A DNA stretch of 40,184 bases from an uncultured Alphaproteobacteria bacterium (lineage in GTDB: Bacteria; Pseudomonadota; Alphaproteobacteria; RF32; CAG-239), in contig CALXTJ010000006.1 of NCBI GenBank assembly GCA_944391375.1, forward strand, positions 1-40,184, in the 5' to 3' direction. The translations under genes and the position numbers were made by a program. Position 1 is the stretch's first letter. Each line of letters starts with the position of its first letter. This document shows positions 15,705 through 23,754 of the stretch, piece after piece. The notes beneath the pieces were generated by a model. The model searched no databases, was not told the DNA's origin, and saw only the letters and a list, made by a program, of their open reading frames with translations.

Positions 15705-16631
15705 TTACTTATTAAGTTGAGCAGCAACTTCGGCAGCAAAATCTTCTTCTTTTTTCTGTAAGCCTTCACCCAATTTAAAGCAAACATAATCGGTTAATTT
15801 AATGTCAGAGCCAAGTTCTTTGGCGGCATCGGCAATAACCTGTTTAACTTTTTTATCAGGATCCATAATATAAGCCTGTTCTTCCAAAACAACTTCTTCG
15901 TAGTATTTACGAATTCTGCCTTCAACCATTTTTTCAATAATGTTTTCAGGTTTGCCGGAAGCTTTAGCCTGTTCGGCAAAGATGCCTTTTTCATGTTCAA
16001 CGGCTTTGGGATCAACATGAGCAATATCCAAAAACAAGGGGTTGGAAGCGGCAATATGCATGGCAATATGTTTGCCTAATTCTTGCAATTTAGCTTTATC
16101 AGCATCAGATTCCAAAGCAACCAATACGCCGATTCTGCCCAAGTTAGGACGCAAAGCGGCGTGAACATACGAAGCAACTACACCGTTATTTACTTCCAAA
16201 ACCTTAGCGCGTCTTAAGTTCATATTTTCGCCGATTTTAGCAATCATATCGGTTAAACGTTCTTCAAAAGTTTTACCGCATTTAGGGCAATTAAAGTTTT
16301 TCATGTCGCAAACTTCGCCGTGGCACAATAAAGCAACTTTAGCGGCATCTTCAACATATTCCTGGAACATTTCGTTTTTAGCCACGAAGTCGGTTTCGGA
16401 GTTTACTTCCACAACTGCACCTTTATTTCCTTCAACGGCAACAGATACCAAACCTTCAGCGGCAATACGACTGGCTTTTTTGGCAGCGGAGGCCAAACCT
16501 TTTTTTCTGAGCCAGTCAACGGCCTGATCCATATTTCCGTTAGCTTCAACCAAGGCCTTTTTGCAATCAAGCATACCGGCACCGGTTGTTTCTCTTAATT
16601 CTTTAACCATAGAGGCTGTAATTTCTGCCAT
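15705..16631 (-). CDS. tsf: Elongation factor Ts
   Basis: Guanine nucleotide exchange factor for EF-Tu. The N-terminal UBA-like domain (MAEITASMVKELRETTGAGM then DCKKAL) and the TDFVAKNE motif that contacts EF-Tu (80-87) are conserved, and 308 aa is the usual length. The middle carries an unusual cysteine cluster, C103, H104, C108, C115 and C118 (LLCHGEVC then NCPKCGKT), which resembles a small zinc knuckle and sits just before the conserved ERLTDMIAKIGENM. It follows rpsB in the classical operon, with an 87-bp gap containing a hairpin. Confidence 0.96.
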   Translation of the reverse strand: MAEITASMVKELRETTGAGMLDCKKALVEANGNMDQAVDWLRKKGLASAAKKASRIAAEGLVSVAVEGNKGAVVEVNSETDFVAKNEMFQEYVEDAAKVALLCHGEVCDMKNFNCPKCGKTFEERLTDMIAKIGENMNLRRAKVLEVNNGVVASYVHAALRPNLGRIGVLVALESDADKAKLQELGKHIAMHIAASNPLFLDIAHVDPKAVEHEKGIFAEQAKASGKPENIIEKMVEGRIRKYYEEVVLEEQAYIMDPDKKVKQVIADAAKELGSDIKLTDYVCFKLGEGLQKKEEDFAAEVAAQLNK

Positions 16632-16670
16632 TGTCTATTCCTTTATTAAGTAATGATAACTTATCAAACC

Positions 16671-16692
16671 GGCGGTGGTCTGAGCCACCGCC
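16671..16692 (-). other. rpsB-tsf intercistronic hairpin
   Basis: A perfect 8-bp stem GGCGGTGG/CCACCGCC with a 6-nt loop, without a T-run, between the rpsB stop and the tsf start. It could act as an attenuator, an RNase site or an RNA stabiliser that adjusts the S2 to EF-Ts ratio. Confidence 0.6.
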
Positions 16693-16718
16693 TGTATTAC
16701 AAACCAGAAACCGTCGGC

Positions 16719-17519
16719 TTATTCGGCAGCCGGAGTTTCTTCTTTAGCTTTTTTGGAAGCTCTTTTTTTAGCGGGTTTTTCTTCCGCCTGAGCTTCGGCT
16801 TCTTCAACTTTAACGCCCTGAGCGGCGATTTCGGCCTGCATACCGTCCAAGATAGCAGAAGAAATCAATTCGCAATAAAGCGAAATGGCTCTGATGGCAT
16901 CATCGTTACCCGGAACGGGGTAATCAACCTCATTGGGGTTAGCATTGGTATCAACGATACCGATTACCGGAATACCGAGTTTTTTAGCTTCTTTAATAGC
17001 CAAAGCTTCTTTAGGAGTATCAATAACGAACAACATATCCGGTTGGCCGCCCATATTCATGATACCGTTTAAGGAAACGGCCAATTTTTCCTGTTCTTTT
17101 TTAAGGTTCAGGAGTTCTTTTTTGGTATAACCTTCGGTATTGTTGTTAGCAAACATATCGTTTAATTTAACCAAGCGGTTGATTGATTTACAAACGGTTT
17201 TCCAGTTTGTAAGCATACCGCCGAGCCAACGATAGTTTACATAATATTGACCGCATCTTTCAGCGTTTTCTTTAACAATATCCTGAGCTTGCTTTTTGGT
17301 AGCAACGAACAAAATTTTACCGCCGTTGGCAGCAACTTCGCGAGCTGCATTCAAAGCATTGTAGAGCATAGGATAAGTTTTTTGTAAATTGATAATATGG
17401 ATATTATCTTTTTTTCCGTAGATATACGGAGCCATTTGCGGGTTCCAACGACGAGCGTGGTGTCCGAAATGTACGCCGGCTTCAACGAGCTGACGCAAAG
17501 TAAATGTAGGAAGAGTCAT
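16719..17519 (-). CDS. rpsB: 30S ribosomal protein S2
   Basis: Protein of the small subunit needed for S1 binding and initiation. Conserved segments include LVEAGVHFGHHARRWNPQMAP at the start, YVNYRWLGGMLTNWKT, PDMLFVIDTPKEALAIKEA and GIPVIGIVDTNANP. The body is of standard length, followed by a charged C-terminal tail (about 235-266) rich in Ala, Glu and Lys, as in other Alphaproteobacteria. It is the first gene of the rpsB-tsf operon. Its untranslated leader (17520-17645) is structured and may mediate autoregulation by S2. Confidence 0.97.
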   Translation of the reverse strand: MTLPTFTLRQLVEAGVHFGHHARRWNPQMAPYIYGKKDNIHIINLQKTYPMLYNALNAAREVAANGGKILFVATKKQAQDIVKENAERCGQYYVNYRWLGGMLTNWKTVCKSINRLVKLNDMFANNNTEGYTKKELLNLKKEQEKLAVSLNGIMNMGGQPDMLFVIDTPKEALAIKEAKKLGIPVIGIVDTNANPNEVDYPVPGNDDAIRAISLYCELISSAILDGMQAEIAAQGVKVEEAEAQAEEKPAKKRASKKAKEETPAAE

Positions 17520-17645
17520 ATTTTATTCCTTCTTTTCCGGTTAAACCTCCGCAGACTTTTGGCTTTTGACAGCACCGGAGCGAAAATCAAAGACTTCCGC
17601 CTGTCTGCGTGTGAAATTACGAAGCGGCACCATTGCCGATTCAAG
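17520..17645 (-). promoter_or_regulatory. Structured rpsB 5' leader, candidate S2 autoregulatory element
   Basis: The predicted promoter on the minus strand (TTGATT at 17673-17678, TATACA at 17652-17657, spacer only 15 bp) would give a leader of about 125 nt. It contains a perfect hairpin CGGCA/TGCCG (17625-17629 with 17634-17638). It also has a long-range 7-bp pairing CGCAGAC/GTCTGCG (17603-17609 with 17550-17556) enclosing about 46 nt. S2 is known to repress its own operon through the leader in other bacteria; that this leader does so is inferred. The remaining 17646-17830 contains only AT-rich promoter sequence for the divergent parE. Confidence 0.5.
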
Positions 17646-17830
17646 GGTGTTTGTATACTTTAAATATCAAAAAATCAAGTATTTTTTTACGGTTCGGGTA
17701 TGAAAGATTGATAAAACACAAAACACTTGATTTTTGTTTATTTTTAGAGTTTTATGCTTGAGAAAAGAGCTAAAAACGGTTAGTTTGGGAAAGTATAAAG
17801 ATAAATAAAAGATAAAAAACAGGTAGTGGC

Positions 17831-19819
17831 ATGGCAGATTTATTTGAAACGACAATTCCGACAAAGAGTGAATATTCAGCCCAAGACATTGAGGTTTTGG
17901 AAGGTTTAGAGCCGGTACGGCATCGTCCGGGTATGTACATCGGCGGTACTGATGAAACGGCGTTACATCATTTGGTGGCCGAAATTTTGGACAACTCCAT
18001 GGATGAGGCGGTAGCGGGCTATGCCAACCGTATAGAAGTAAGTCTAAATGCCGACAATTCGGTTACCATTACCGATAACGGCCGCGGTATTCCGGTTGAC
18101 GAGCATCCCAAATATCCGGGAAAATCGGCTCTGGAAGTTATTATGACCACTTTGCATTCCGGAGGTAAGTTCGGCGGTAGCGTTTATAAGGTTTCCGGCG
18201 GTTTGCATGGTGTCGGTTTGTCGGTAGTCAATGCTTTATCGGAAAATTTGGTGGTAGAAATTGCCCGTGATAAAAAGTTATATCGGCAGATTTATTCCAG
18301 AGGTCGTCCGCAGACGGCACTGGAGTTAATCGGTAATGCTCCCAACCGCCGCGGCACAAGCATAACCTTTAAGCCCGATGAGGAAATATTTAACGGAAAT
18401 TCAGTTTTTGTGCCCAACCGCATTTACCGCATGGCTCGTTCCAAGGCCTTTTTGTTCAAGGGCATAAAAATTTTATGGAAGTGTGCTCCCGAATTGTTAT
18501 CGGAAGGCGATGCCACGCCTGCGGAAATGGAATTAAATTTCCCTAACGGGTTGAAAGATTTTTTAAATTATCAGATAGGTTCAAGAGCCACGGTTAATCG
18601 GACGATGTTTTCAGGCGATTCGGAGCTGGCTCATGACGAGGGTCGGGTAGAGTGGGCCATTACCTGGCCGGAAGACCAAAACGGTTTTTGTTATTCATAT
18701 TGCAATACGGTAGTAACCCCGCAGGGCGGTACGCACGAATTGGGCTTTAAGAATGCTTTATTAAAGAGCCTAAAAGAATATGCGGACATGGCCAATGTAA
18801 AGAAAGCGGCAAATGTTACCGCCGAAGACTTTTTAAGTGATGCGGCGATTATGCTTTCGGTATTCATTACCGATCCGCAGTTTCAAGGCCAGACCAAAGA
18901 TAAACTAACCTCGGTAAAAGCCACGCGTTTAGTGGAACAGGCGGTAAAGGATTCGTTTGACCACTGGTTATCATCCGATCCTGAGAATGCCTCGGCCTTA
19001 TTGGAATATGTAATAGACAGGGCGGAGCTTCGTAAAAAACGCAAAGAAGAGAAGGTACAGCTGCGGAAAACGCCGACTAAAAAATTAAGACTTCCCGGCA
19101 AGCTGGCCGATTGTTCGCAAGCGGCGGCGGAAAACACCGAAATTTTTATTGTGGAGGGCGATTCGGCAGGCGGTTCTGCCAAACAAGGACGCGATCGGGT
19201 AACCCAAGCCATTTTGCCGTTACGCGGTAAAATATTGAATGTGGCCAGTGCCTCACTTGAAAAGATTACGCAAAACCAAGAAATAAAAGATATGATAGAG
19301 GCGTTGGGCTGCGGAGTTAAAGAAAATTACAAAGAAGAAAACTTGCGTTATGAAAAAATCATCATCATGACCGATGCCGATGTTGACGGGGCTCACATCA
19401 CTTCTTTGTTAATGACATTCTTTTATCAACACATGCCCAAGTTAATTGAAAACGGACATTTATTTATAGCCACACCGCCATTATATAAAATTGTGGTCGG
19501 CGGTAAAAACTACTATGCTTTGGACGATGAAGAAAAAGATAAAATTTTAAGCAAAGTGGTAAAGGGCAATCAAAAACCTGACATCAGTCGCTTTAAGGGT
19601 TTAGGCGAGATGAGTGCTCAACAATTAAAAGAAACGACTATGGATAAAAACAACCGAGTTCTGTTAAGGGTAGATATCCCGAGCACCAATACTGAAGAAG
19701 GCAGAGAGGAAGCTTTTGAGACTCGTCGCCGGGTTGAACAGTTAATGGGCAAAAATCCGGAGCTTCGCTTTAAGTTCATTATAGAACGCGCCAAGTTTGT
19801 GGATGATTTGGACATTTAA
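17831..19819 (+). CDS. parE: DNA topoisomerase IV subunit B
   Basis: ATPase and TOPRIM subunit of the decatenase that separates daughter chromosomes, acting with ParC. The GHKL ATPase domain shows EILDNSMDEAVAG, ITDNGRGIPVDEHP and SGGLHGVGLSVVNALS. The TOPRIM domain has EGDSAGGSAKQGRDR and MTDADVDGAHI. It is assigned to ParE rather than GyrB because it is short (662 aa, without the GyrB insertion) and because the opening MADLFETT then YSAQDIEVLEGLEPVRHRPGMY matches alphaproteobacterial ParE. GTAGTGGC precedes the ATG. Confidence 0.93.
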   Translation: MADLFETTIPTKSEYSAQDIEVLEGLEPVRHRPGMYIGGTDETALHHLVAEILDNSMDEAVAGYANRIEVSLNADNSVTITDNGRGIPVDEHPKYPGKSALEVIMTTLHSGGKFGGSVYKVSGGLHGVGLSVVNALSENLVVEIARDKKLYRQIYSRGRPQTALELIGNAPNRRGTSITFKPDEEIFNGNSVFVPNRIYRMARSKAFLFKGIKILWKCAPELLSEGDATPAEMELNFPNGLKDFLNYQIGSRATVNRTMFSGDSELAHDEGRVEWAITWPEDQNGFCYSYCNTVVTPQGGTHELGFKNALLKSLKEYADMANVKKAANVTAEDFLSDAAIMLSVFITDPQFQGQTKDKLTSVKATRLVEQAVKDSFDHWLSSDPENASALLEYVIDRAELRKKRKEEKVQLRKTPTKKLRLPGKLADCSQAAAENTEIFIVEGDSAGGSAKQGRDRVTQAILPLRGKILNVASASLEKITQNQEIKDMIEALGCGVKENYKEENLRYEKIIIMTDADVDGAHITSLLMTFFYQHMPKLIENGHLFIATPPLYKIVVGGKNYYALDDEEKDKILSKVVKGNQKPDISRFKGLGEMSAQQLKETTMDKNNRVLLRVDIPSTNTEEGREEAFETRRRVEQLMGKNPELRFKFIIERAKFVDDLDI

Positions 19820-19825
19820 AGCCTG

Positions 19826-19854
19826 TTGACAAATCGGCGGATTTATCGTTAAAT
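19826..19854 (+). promoter_or_regulatory. Predicted promoter of the 19877 gene
   Basis: TTGACA at 19826-19831 and TTAAAT at 19849-19854, 17 bp apart, in the gap after parE. This suggests the small membrane gene is transcribed independently. Confidence 0.5.
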
Positions 19855-19876
19855 TACGAGCAATAACCAAGTTTTT

Positions 19877-20149
19877 ATGTATATGATTAAAGTATTTTTA
19901 AAACTGGCAGCGGCTGTTGTTTGGCTGATTGTTGCCGTAGTAATTAACTTAGTGGTATCGGCTCTTCTCGGGGCACTGGGAGGTTGGCTGATAGATAAAA
20001 TTTTAGGCGGAGTTTTGGTAGATTTTTGCATCTCTTTAGGTGTTGCTCCGCTTTACATGTGGCAAATAGGTGCAATTGCCGGTCTTGTCTGCGGATTTTT
20101 TACCAATTACATCCGGTTGTCTTTCAAAAAAGACAAGATGCGCCGATAA
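19877..20149 (+). CDS. Small membrane protein of unknown function
   Basis: 90 aa with one long hydrophobic region (about 4-30, ending in a glycine-rich ALLGALGGWLIDKILGG) and a second segment at about 63-80 (QIGAIAGLVCGFFTNYI), then a basic tail KKDKMRR. This predicts two membrane helices with the charged end in the cytoplasm. No family recognised. It has its own promoter and a strong terminator (20160-20188), so it is a single-gene unit. No clear Shine-Dalgarno sequence. Confidence 0.6.
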   Translation: MYMIKVFLKLAAAVVWLIVAVVINLVVSALLGALGGWLIDKILGGVLVDFCISLGVAPLYMWQIGAIAGLVCGFFTNYIRLSFKKDKMRR

Positions 20150-20159
20150 AACAATTTAT

Positions 20160-20188
20160 AAAAGGTATTGCTTCAAGCAATGCCTTTT
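20160..20188 (+). terminator. Terminator of the 19877 gene
   Basis: AAAAGGTATTGCTT pairs with AGCAATGCCTTTT (one wobble-type mismatch) around a 2-4 nt loop, starting 10 bp after the stop codon. Confidence 0.8.
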
Positions 20189-20240
20189 ATATTTAAAAAC
20201 AACTTGATTGGAAAAGTACTTTTAGAAAACAACAAAAAAA

Positions 20241-20276
20241 ATGCCTTGGAGTTACATCCCAAGGCATGTTTTTTTT
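20241..20276 (+). terminator. Terminator-like hairpin with T8 tail
   Basis: ATGCCTTGG (20241-20249) pairs with CCAAGGCAT (20259-20267), followed by GTTTTTTTT. It is nearly the same as the hairpin after the pilin-like gene at 21198-21233, suggesting duplication. With no gene between 20160 and here, it may be the remnant of a lost gene. Confidence 0.7.
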
Positions 20277-20340
20277 ATTTACGGATTTTATTTGCAAGAG
20301 TTTACTAAAAAACTTTACTTTAAAACAAATTTTCCGTAAA

Positions 20341-20546
20341 TTCATACCTGATATGGGTTCATATCAAGGGCGTGATAACCCTCATACAACCAGTCGTTAC
20401 GCATGACGACTCTAAATATTTATGCCGGCTTCTGTCCTAACAAAGGGCGGATGTCGGCTGAATAAGCTCTAAGCCAATAGGCCGAGCCGTTTAGTTGTAT
20501 ACGGTTATCAACATCCGCCCGCTTTTAACAAAGTGGGTTTTTGTTT
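20341..20546 (+). ncRNA. Structured leader or riboswitch-like RNA upstream of a pilin-like gene
   Basis: Successive perfect hairpins are TGATATG/CATATCA (20349-20366), AGGG/CCCT (20367-20382) and AGTCGT/ACGACT (20392-20411). A 10-bp stem GGGCGGATGT/ACATCCGCCC (20445-20454 with 20511-20520) then encloses CGGCT/AGCCG (20455-20459 with 20485-20489). Immediately after, CCCGCTTT (20518-20525) can pair with AAAGTGGG (20530-20537) and is followed by TTTTTGTTT, a terminator 27 bp before the pilin-like ATG. Terminator and 10-bp stem share CCC at 20518-20520, so they compete at their junction. A weak promoter (TTGCAA at 20292, TACTTT at 20316) lies upstream. It does not match the c-di-GMP-I or cobalamin consensus as I know them. 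It may instead be a free-standing small RNA. Confidence 0.55.
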
Positions 20547-20572
20547 AAATTTGTTTTAAGAAGGGTGCTTAA

Positions 20573-21193
20573 ATGATAATACAACAGCAAGGCCGCTCAA
20601 TGGTAGAAATGCTTGGCGTTTTAGCAATAATCGGTGTTTTATCGGTTGGAGCTATTGCCGGTTACTCCAAGGCCATGGGCAAATATAAGCTTAATAAATT
20701 TTCCGAACAATTAAATACATTGGTTAATGCCTGTATTCGTTATTCTCAAAGTTTTAACAATTTAACTGCATCGCAAACTATTACTGAGTATTTTATTAAA
20801 ATGGGCGAAATCCCTACGGAAATGATTAAGGATGAAACTTCTTATATTTATGATGTATATGGAAGGCCTTATTATATATATAAATTTAATTCAGGATATA
20901 TTGTTTTATATTCCAGCAGTGGGGGAAACATGACGGATAGTACGGAAAATTTTGAAATCTGCCAAACCTATATGAATATTATTAAAGCTAACAGTGCCAG
21001 TGTATATTTTTTAACACTACAAAGCGGATATAATGAAGATGATGGACAAACATCACTAGGCAAGATTTATGGAGATACCTCTTGTACCGATAACAGAGTC
21101 TGCCTTAAGGACTTACAACTAAAAGACATTTATGACCAATGTAAGTTGTTATTACAAGGTAAGGGATGGGAATCTGGTGTCCAATTTATTTAA
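20573..21193 (+). CDS. Type IV pilin-like protein, copy 1
   Basis: 206 aa with a class III prepilin signal: a six-residue leader and Gly7, then RSMVEMLGVLAIIGVLSVG, with Glu at mature position +5 and a 20-residue hydrophobic helix. The globular part is poorly conserved until the C-terminus, where C-x5-CLKDLQLKDIYDQC recurs in the two other copies in this window. It is presumably processed by a prepilin peptidase and inserted into the inner membrane or a pilus-like fibre, but no assembly ATPase or secretin gene is present here. It stands alone behind the structured leader at 20341-20546 and has its own terminator. Spaced AGAAGGG precedes the ATG. Confidence 0.8.
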   Translation: MIIQQQGRSMVEMLGVLAIIGVLSVGAIAGYSKAMGKYKLNKFSEQLNTLVNACIRYSQSFNNLTASQTITEYFIKMGEIPTEMIKDETSYIYDVYGRPYYIYKFNSGYIVLYSSSGGNMTDSTENFEICQTYMNIIKANSASVYFLTLQSGYNEDDGQTSLGKIYGDTSCTDNRVCLKDLQLKDIYDQCKLLLQGKGWESGVQFI

Positions 21194-21197
21194 AAAA

Positions 21198-21233
21198 CAT
21201 ACCTTGGAACTATATTCCAAGGCATGTTTTTTT
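21198..21233 (+). terminator. Terminator of pilin-like gene copy 1
   Basis: CCTTGGAA/TTCCAAGG (21202-21209 with 21215-21222) with flanking CAT/ATG pairing, followed by T7. Sequence nearly equals the hairpin at 20241-20276. Confidence 0.85.
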
Positions 21234-21244
21234 GTTATGCTTTA

Positions 21245-21484
21245 TTATTGTTCGTCAGAAGAATCTTCGGCCTCTTCGGCGGCTTTTTCTTTGGCCTTTT
21301 TCTCTTTGGCGGCTTTGGCTTGAGCAATTTTACCCTCAAGTTCTTTTTTACCTTTTTTTACCGCCTCGGCTCCTTCTTTGGACATCTTTTGTAAAAATTC
21401 TCTCAATTCGGGCAGTCTGTCAGCCGAAAAAATGGCCACAACTACAATAAATACCAAAACCCAGCTCCAAAAACCTAAAAACAT
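21245..21484 (-). CDS. tatA: Twin-arginine translocase subunit TatA
   Basis: 79 aa with one N-terminal membrane helix (FWSWVLVFIVVVAIFSA), the short hinge DRLPEL, an amphipathic helix (REFLQKMSKEGAEAVKKGKK) and a highly charged Lys/Glu/Ala tail, the standard TatA architecture. The usual FG before the hinge is replaced by FSAD. TatA forms the pore-like part of the Tat pathway for folded proteins. The start codon overlaps the nagZ stop by one base. No tatB or tatC follows, since the next gene is on the other strand, so those must be elsewhere. A TatB or a TatA/E variant is possible. Confidence 0.8.
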   Translation of the reverse strand: MFLGFWSWVLVFIVVVAIFSADRLPELREFLQKMSKEGAEAVKKGKKELEGKIAQAKAAKEKKAKEKAAEEAEDSSDEQ

Positions 21485-22548
21485 TATTTTTCTCCTTTTT
21501 GCATTTGATGCAAGGTTTCGGTTGCATCATAATTTACTTCTTCGGTTGCAAAGTTTTTGATTGTATCAAAATATTCTTTGCGTTTCTGTTCTGATTGTAT
21601 TGATTTTTTCTTAATTTGCAAAACATTTTTTACTTTTTCAAACCGTAACATGGCATTATCGGTTAAAAATGCAGCATTGCTACCCAAAATTTCCAACTGT
21701 TCGCTTTGCCCTCCGCAATAACAAAAAACATCACACCCTGCTGCTAAAGAGTTATCGGCTCTTTCTAAAATTGAACCGTGAAGAGCATTCATATCTATGG
21801 AATCGGAAATAAGCAATCCCTCAAAACCGATTCGTTTGCGAATAATATCCTCAATTCCTTTTTTAGAAAAAGTAATGGGATTTTTACTATCAATTTCGGG
21901 TATTAAAATATGAGCCGTCATCGCCGAAGGACATAAATTGTTGTGTATAAACGGGTAAAAATCGTCTTCCAATTCCGGCAAAGTTGAATTGATAATCGGC
22001 AAGCCCAAATGCGGATCGGTTTGAGCCCGGCCGTGCCCGGGTAAATGTTTTATACAAGGACATATACCCTGCTTAATATAGGTCTGCCACATTATTTTGC
22101 CCTGCTTGGCAACAATATGTTTATCGGAGCTTAAACAGCGGCCCTTAAGAACAGCGGCCGTATCCGGATATTCAATATCCAAACACGGGGCAAAATTAAA
22201 GTTTATGCCCAAGGAGGATAAGTCTTCGGCAATCAATCGGCAATGCGATTCGGTAATAGTTTCTAAATTGATATCACCTAAAGTTTTGGCCCAGGCATAA
22301 TCGGGAAAACCGATTGCTTTAAGCCGATTAACGCGTCCGCCCTCTTCATCAACGGCAACTAAAACATCGGGGCGGCCGATAACCTCCTTAATTTCTTTTA
22401 TAAGTTCGGCAGTTTGCGACTTGGAATTTAAGTTGCGGTTAAACAAAACGATTCCCAGCGGATTAAATTGCTCCAATATCCGCTTTTCGGTATCGGTAAG
22501 CTTGGTACCTGAAACGGATAAAAAAGCGGCTCCGATAGGTTTTTCCAT
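21484..22548 (-). CDS. nagZ: Beta-N-acetylhexosaminidase NagZ (glycoside hydrolase family 3)
   Basis: Cytoplasmic removal of N-acetylglucosamine from muropeptides in peptidoglycan recycling. Motifs are FNRNL near the N-terminus, VAVDEEGGRVNRL (65-77), KHLPGHG (168-173) with the acid/base loop in TDPHLGLP (H180), and the nucleophile D249 in ISDSIDMNALHG. The usual DSH in the loop is DPH here. Length 354 aa is normal. It lies between the SPOR protein and tatA; in many Alphaproteobacteria scpA and scpB sit between nagZ and tatA, and they are absent here. Confidence 0.93.
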   Translation of the reverse strand: MEKPIGAAFLSVSGTKLTDTEKRILEQFNPLGIVLFNRNLNSKSQTAELIKEIKEVIGRPDVLVAVDEEGGRVNRLKAIGFPDYAWAKTLGDINLETITESHCRLIAEDLSSLGINFNFAPCLDIEYPDTAAVLKGRCLSSDKHIVAKQGKIMWQTYIKQGICPCIKHLPGHGRAQTDPHLGLPIINSTLPELEDDFYPFIHNNLCPSAMTAHILIPEIDSKNPITFSKKGIEDIIRKRIGFEGLLISDSIDMNALHGSILERADNSLAAGCDVFCYCGGQSEQLEILGSNAAFLTDNAMLRFEKVKNVLQIKKKSIQSEQKRKEYFDTIKNFATEEVNYDATETLHQMQKGEK

Positions 22549-22565
22549 AGGCTTGCCTCAAAATT

Positions 22566-23636
22566 TTATTTTTGTTTTACCAAACAACTGCCGCCGGCTT
22601 GTTTAATGGCATTGCAAACCTTATCGGCATCACTGCGAGTGGCGAATGCTCCTGCTTTTAAGCGGTACAATCCGCCGGTTTCAGAGGCCTCAATTTCATG
22701 CGGCAGACCTTTTAACACACTGTGCGATGAAGATAAATCTTTCCAAGCGGTTTCAACGGCCTTTTGGTTTGATGAGGCAATCAGTTGTACTTGCCAAACT
22801 CCTTTGGCAATGGCCGATGTTTTTTGAGGTGCCGATTCTTTTAATACCTCATTGACGACATCTTGTACCGATTCTTTTTTAACTTCTTTAACCACTTCTT
22901 TAACCGCTTCCTTTACCGATTCTTTTTTAACTTCGGCCGGTTTGGAGGCGGTTTGAGCTTGTTCCTTCGGTTGCTCTGAAGTTGCCGGTTTAGCCTCTTT
23001 TTTCACTTCGGTCTTAACAGGTTCTTGTTTAACATCAGCCGTTTTAACTTCAAGTTCAATGTCGGTAATTTTTTCGGGGATGTCTATGGCTTGACCGGAG
23101 GTAGAAGCCGTCGGTACCAGTTTTTCTTTTAAGGGCTTAATCGGCAATTCATTATCTTTTTGGGTATCGGCTTGAGCTGCCTTTGTAGCGGCATCTTTAG
23201 TTTCCGCAGTTTCCTCTTCGGGGACAATGGTCGGCATTTTCGGAGTTTCCGGTTCGGGCAAAATGCTCTCAATTTTTTCCGGCATAATTTCTTTTTTCTC
23301 TACCAAATCATAAACCGATTTATCTTGATTTAAAATCTCCATACCGCCCGGTTCGTTAGGTTGAATCTTAACCGGAGCAATCGGACGACGAATGACGGGA
23401 ATCTCTTCCGGCTGATTACCGGAAAATTTCGGCATCAGCAAAAACCAACTGACTATGCCTGCCAAAAAGATTCCGGCTAAAGTGCCGATAAATCCGTTAC
23501 GTGAACGTTGTAATTCGGATTGTCTTTCCAAAAAATCTTCTTGCTGCTGATTGGCAATTTTTTGCTTAAATTCACTTAAATAATCATCATCTTTATCGTT
23601 ATTGGAAAACTCTTTAAACATTTTCATTATCCTCAA
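22566..23636 (-). CDS. SPOR-domain cell-division/envelope protein
   Basis: 356 aa: a cytoplasmic N-terminus of about 48 residues, one membrane helix (about 49-67, GTLAGIFLAGIVSWFLLMP), and a long periplasmic linker (70-270) rich in Pro, Glu, Lys and Thr with repeated VKKESVKE-like stretches. A C-terminal SPOR domain (about 280-356, WQVQLIASSNQKAVETAWKD to GGSCLVKQK) binds denuded peptidoglycan at division sites. The domain order matches the SPOR proteins found next to nagZ in Alphaproteobacteria. A 17-bp gap to nagZ supports co-transcription. The GTG/ATG choice at the very N-terminus is uncertain by three residues (MRIM). Confidence 0.88.
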   Translation of the reverse strand: MRIMKMFKEFSNNDKDDDYLSEFKQKIANQQQEDFLERQSELQRSRNGFIGTLAGIFLAGIVSWFLLMPKFSGNQPEEIPVIRRPIAPVKIQPNEPGGMEILNQDKSVYDLVEKKEIMPEKIESILPEPETPKMPTIVPEEETAETKDAATKAAQADTQKDNELPIKPLKEKLVPTASTSGQAIDIPEKITDIELEVKTADVKQEPVKTEVKKEAKPATSEQPKEQAQTASKPAEVKKESVKEAVKEVVKEVKKESVQDVVNEVLKESAPQKTSAIAKGVWQVQLIASSNQKAVETAWKDLSSSHSVLKGLPHEIEASETGGLYRLKAGAFATRSDADKVCNAIKQAGGSCLVKQK

Positions 23637-23696
23637 AATAGGCCAAATCTTGAAATAACTATAAAATTAAAAACTTTATAATCCTTTAATAGGTGC

Positions 23697-23724
23697 TTGC
23701 AAAAATCATAAATTCGGATAAAAT
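23697..23724 (+). promoter_or_regulatory. Predicted xthA promoter
   Basis: TTGCAA at 23697-23702 and TAAAAT at 23719-23724 with a 16-bp spacer. The expected transcription start (about 23731) lies after the TTG at 23725, which argues for the ATG at 23755 as the xthA start. Confidence 0.6.
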
Positions 23725-23754
23725 TTGTTTAATCAAGATATAGGAAACAACAGC

